Part shown: piece after piece, positions 62,201 to 64,000 of the stretch
Layout of the letters: the number at the start of each line of letters is the position of its first letter
Numbering within the stretch: position 1 is the first letter of the stretch
From: Liolophura sinensis
Taxonomy: Eukaryota > Mollusca > Polyplacophora > Chitonida > Chitonidae
NCBI RefSeq assembly: GCF_032854445.1
Contig: NC_088302.1
Location: forward strand, 27,117,080 to 27,181,079
DNA: 64,000 nucleotides
Direction: 5' to 3'
Made by a program: the position numbers and the translations under genes
Notes under the pieces: model-generated
Seen by the model: only the letters and a program-made list of their open reading frames with translations
What the model was told of the DNA's origin: nothing
Database searches by the model: none

Positions 62201-64000
62201 TTGGCCAATGGAGATACAGTGTGTAGATGTGTATTTAATAGATCATTGATGATTACAGGACAGTGGTTGAGAAGAAACCCTAGTTCAGGTAAAAGCAGCT
62301 TTTCTGGACACGGCAGAACCCTTCCTAAAAATGTACCATGAGGAAGGAGGACAGTTCCATCTTGTATTCTAGTAGGCTGCATTGAGATCACTTTTCTGGT
62401 GTACTGGTACTGATGACAATTGTGACGGGAACTGGTGGTGCTCCGGGTTTAACATGGTCTCGAAGTTAGATTTAACCAAGTTGTACCAAAAGACAAGGAT
62501 TTTTGAGTATTCTGAAAATGTACACACCATATTATTGATAGGTCAGAGCATTTGTCCAGGTGACAGAATTCATGGGTAAGCCATTTACAAGGGAAAACAA
62601 GAAGATGGTCACTCTGGACAGGAAATAAGTGACTTAGCAAGCTGGGATGTTAGATGTAGTTCATGAGGTAGAGGAAAGTCAGAATTAAGAACAAGCCAGT
62701 GTGAGTAAGCGAGAGACTGTAATGATTTCTGATCCGGTCAAGATTCATAAAATCCTGATGTTCAGTCAGTCACCTCGAAGAGAACCCTGAAAAGACAGAT
62801 GGAGTGTGGATATTAAGTCTTTGAAGAACGACTGGTTTGTGTTAGAGGCTGTATATTGCCTGTCAGACACAGATGGCCATTTTTTTTTCAGTTACATAGA
62901 GAGGCATGCATACCCAGCAACTTTTTCATGGGAACTTACGTCTCAGAAAAGAAATCTGGTGTCCTGACCAGTATTGGAGAGTCTTTGTAGCATATGTATT
63001 AAGAGCCAACTGTAAAGGGCTAGCCGAGTGGGCATCACAAGGAATCCGTATGTTGAGAACAGCCAGTAATCACAGACTAACAGAATCGTGAAAATGTTGG
63101 TAGGGTAAATGCCTTCCTACTGACAAACTGTGGAAGTTTTTTCTGCTTGCTGCAAACCAAACCATCCAAGACACATCACCAGCTGACCTGTCTGTTAAAA
63201 AGCATGTCGGGGTAGTCATAATGACATGAATGGAGTTAGAACTAGTTTGCCTGCAGTTAGCATTTAATGTTTGTACAGTTTAAAATACACACAAGGCAGG
63301 CCTTATGTTTTTTTGCGACAATAAAAGTGTGGTTATGCAGTTTTCACAAGAATGATGACCAGGTTACGCTGTACAAAGTGCAGCCAGGCTTGATATTTAT
63401 GCTACTTGCAGTCTGTCGGTCCTAGGAAAAGTTTATCTGTATTCTGATGTCATGATTGTGAATTTGGTCATGTATTTTATACAGAAAATGTTTAATATGA
63501 CACAGCTATCACCAGTTTCAATGAATTTTGTGTGCGACCTTATCATGTACGTGTATCTGATGGATTACACAGAGATTCTGTACATAATAGGACGGCTTCT
63601 TTTTGTTGACAGATTTTTACAGGAACGCTGCTCCATTGATGCCGGATTTTGAAAAAAATAAGGTCTCTGTTACTCTCCTCATGCAGAGGCTTGTAGTGAA
63701 CAACCTCTGCTGAAAGAGCTAACAAATCTGATTCAAATGGCTAATTAACTTTATGGAAATGACCTTACCATCGCAAGCAATAACATGCTAAACAGATTGG
63801 CTGAACACGGAGCCAAATGTTACCTAATTTGTTGATGGAGACCAGTTTTAAGTGTGGAAACCATTTGTGGTTCACTTGTGGGCAGTTGGTGATATCAGGC
63901 ATTGCTGAAGTAGTTTTTATTTTGTTGGAAATATGGGACCCAGTAGTCAATACTACTACAATGCCTCTGGTAAAGTTATGCATATTTGAATGAAGACATA
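59274..64000 (+). other. AAGAB intron 6 (incomplete at the window edge)
   Basis: Contains the 60-bp minisatellite. No exon encoding the conserved C-terminal helices of AAGAB was recognised before the end of the window. Several open frames after 62000 are not protein-like. Confidence 0.5.
59795..61440. repeat. 60-bp minisatellite, about 27 units, with higher-order structure
   Basis: The unit contains gacacttctgatgtattgat, ggtatatttggcttgtcggt and aatgatccatcatggccttt. Most units are nearly identical. Variant units with ttacatgtatatctgac occur at about 60750, 60870, 61120, 61245 and 61370; the block with them is duplicated with a 372-bp period (60721 and 61093; 60844 and 61216). The 60-bp period keeps the minus strand open (repeating YTINTSEVSKAMMDHYRQAK) over long stretches. 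That is a consequence of the repeat and not evidence of a gene. Confidence 0.92.

Overview
This window is animal nuclear DNA. Two host genes are split into short GT-AG exons. The background is AT-rich and carries tRNA-derived SINEs, a mariner-type MITE, minisatellites and several dispersed repeat families. The abundant short palindromic acatgta/tacatgt strings and the SINE family suggest a marine lophotrochozoan, most likely a mollusc. That assignment is inference; no species can be named.

Host gene layout. The minus strand from 52043 down to 1893 encodes an IQCH (IQ motif-containing protein H) orthologue. I placed 22 coding exons; all have GT-AG junctions and phases that agree from exon to exon, giving 1081 codons without a stop. 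Only the last short C-terminal exon was not found. Starting 237 bp away on the opposite strand (ATG at 52281) is AAGAB, the alpha/gamma-adaptin binding protein p34, with six exons placed up to 59273 and its C-terminal exon(s) beyond the right edge. IQCH and AAGAB are also head-to-head neighbours in human (15q23), so the shared promoter looks like an old conserved gene pair. At the far left (351..562, minus) is the first coding exon of an unrelated, unrecognised gene.

Mobile cargo. IQCH intron 12 (13932..29085) holds a complete-ended but decayed Polinton/Maverick, a virus-like DNA transposon, at 15517..28040 (12,524 bp). It has terminal inverted repeats of about 75-85 bp and a 5-bp ATTCG flanking duplication. 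Gene order is: protein-primed DNA polymerase B (+), retroviral-type integrase (-), two small membrane-type genes (-), a lysine-rich/membrane gene and a PSQQ-repeat gene (-), packaging ATPase (-), major capsid protein (-), coiled/membrane protein (+), 437-aa virion-type protein with C-terminal membrane anchor (-), beta-rich probable minor capsid protein (+), an unknown gene (+) and a small membrane gene (+). The polymerase, the capsid gene and at least four others carry frame breaks. The integrase and ATPase are open but seem to have internal in-frame deletions through their conserved cores. No adenain-like protease was recognised. The copy is therefore probably dead, although several reading frames are still long. 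Its base composition is visibly more GC-rich than the host intron.

A 5'-truncated SINE with a perfect 13-bp target duplication lies 39 bp beyond the right end of the Polinton. Elsewhere, a 105-bp tandem triplication copies the AAGAB exon-5 splice donor three times. A 60-bp minisatellite of about 27 units in the next AAGAB intron stays open on the minus strand and carries a 372-bp higher-order duplication.
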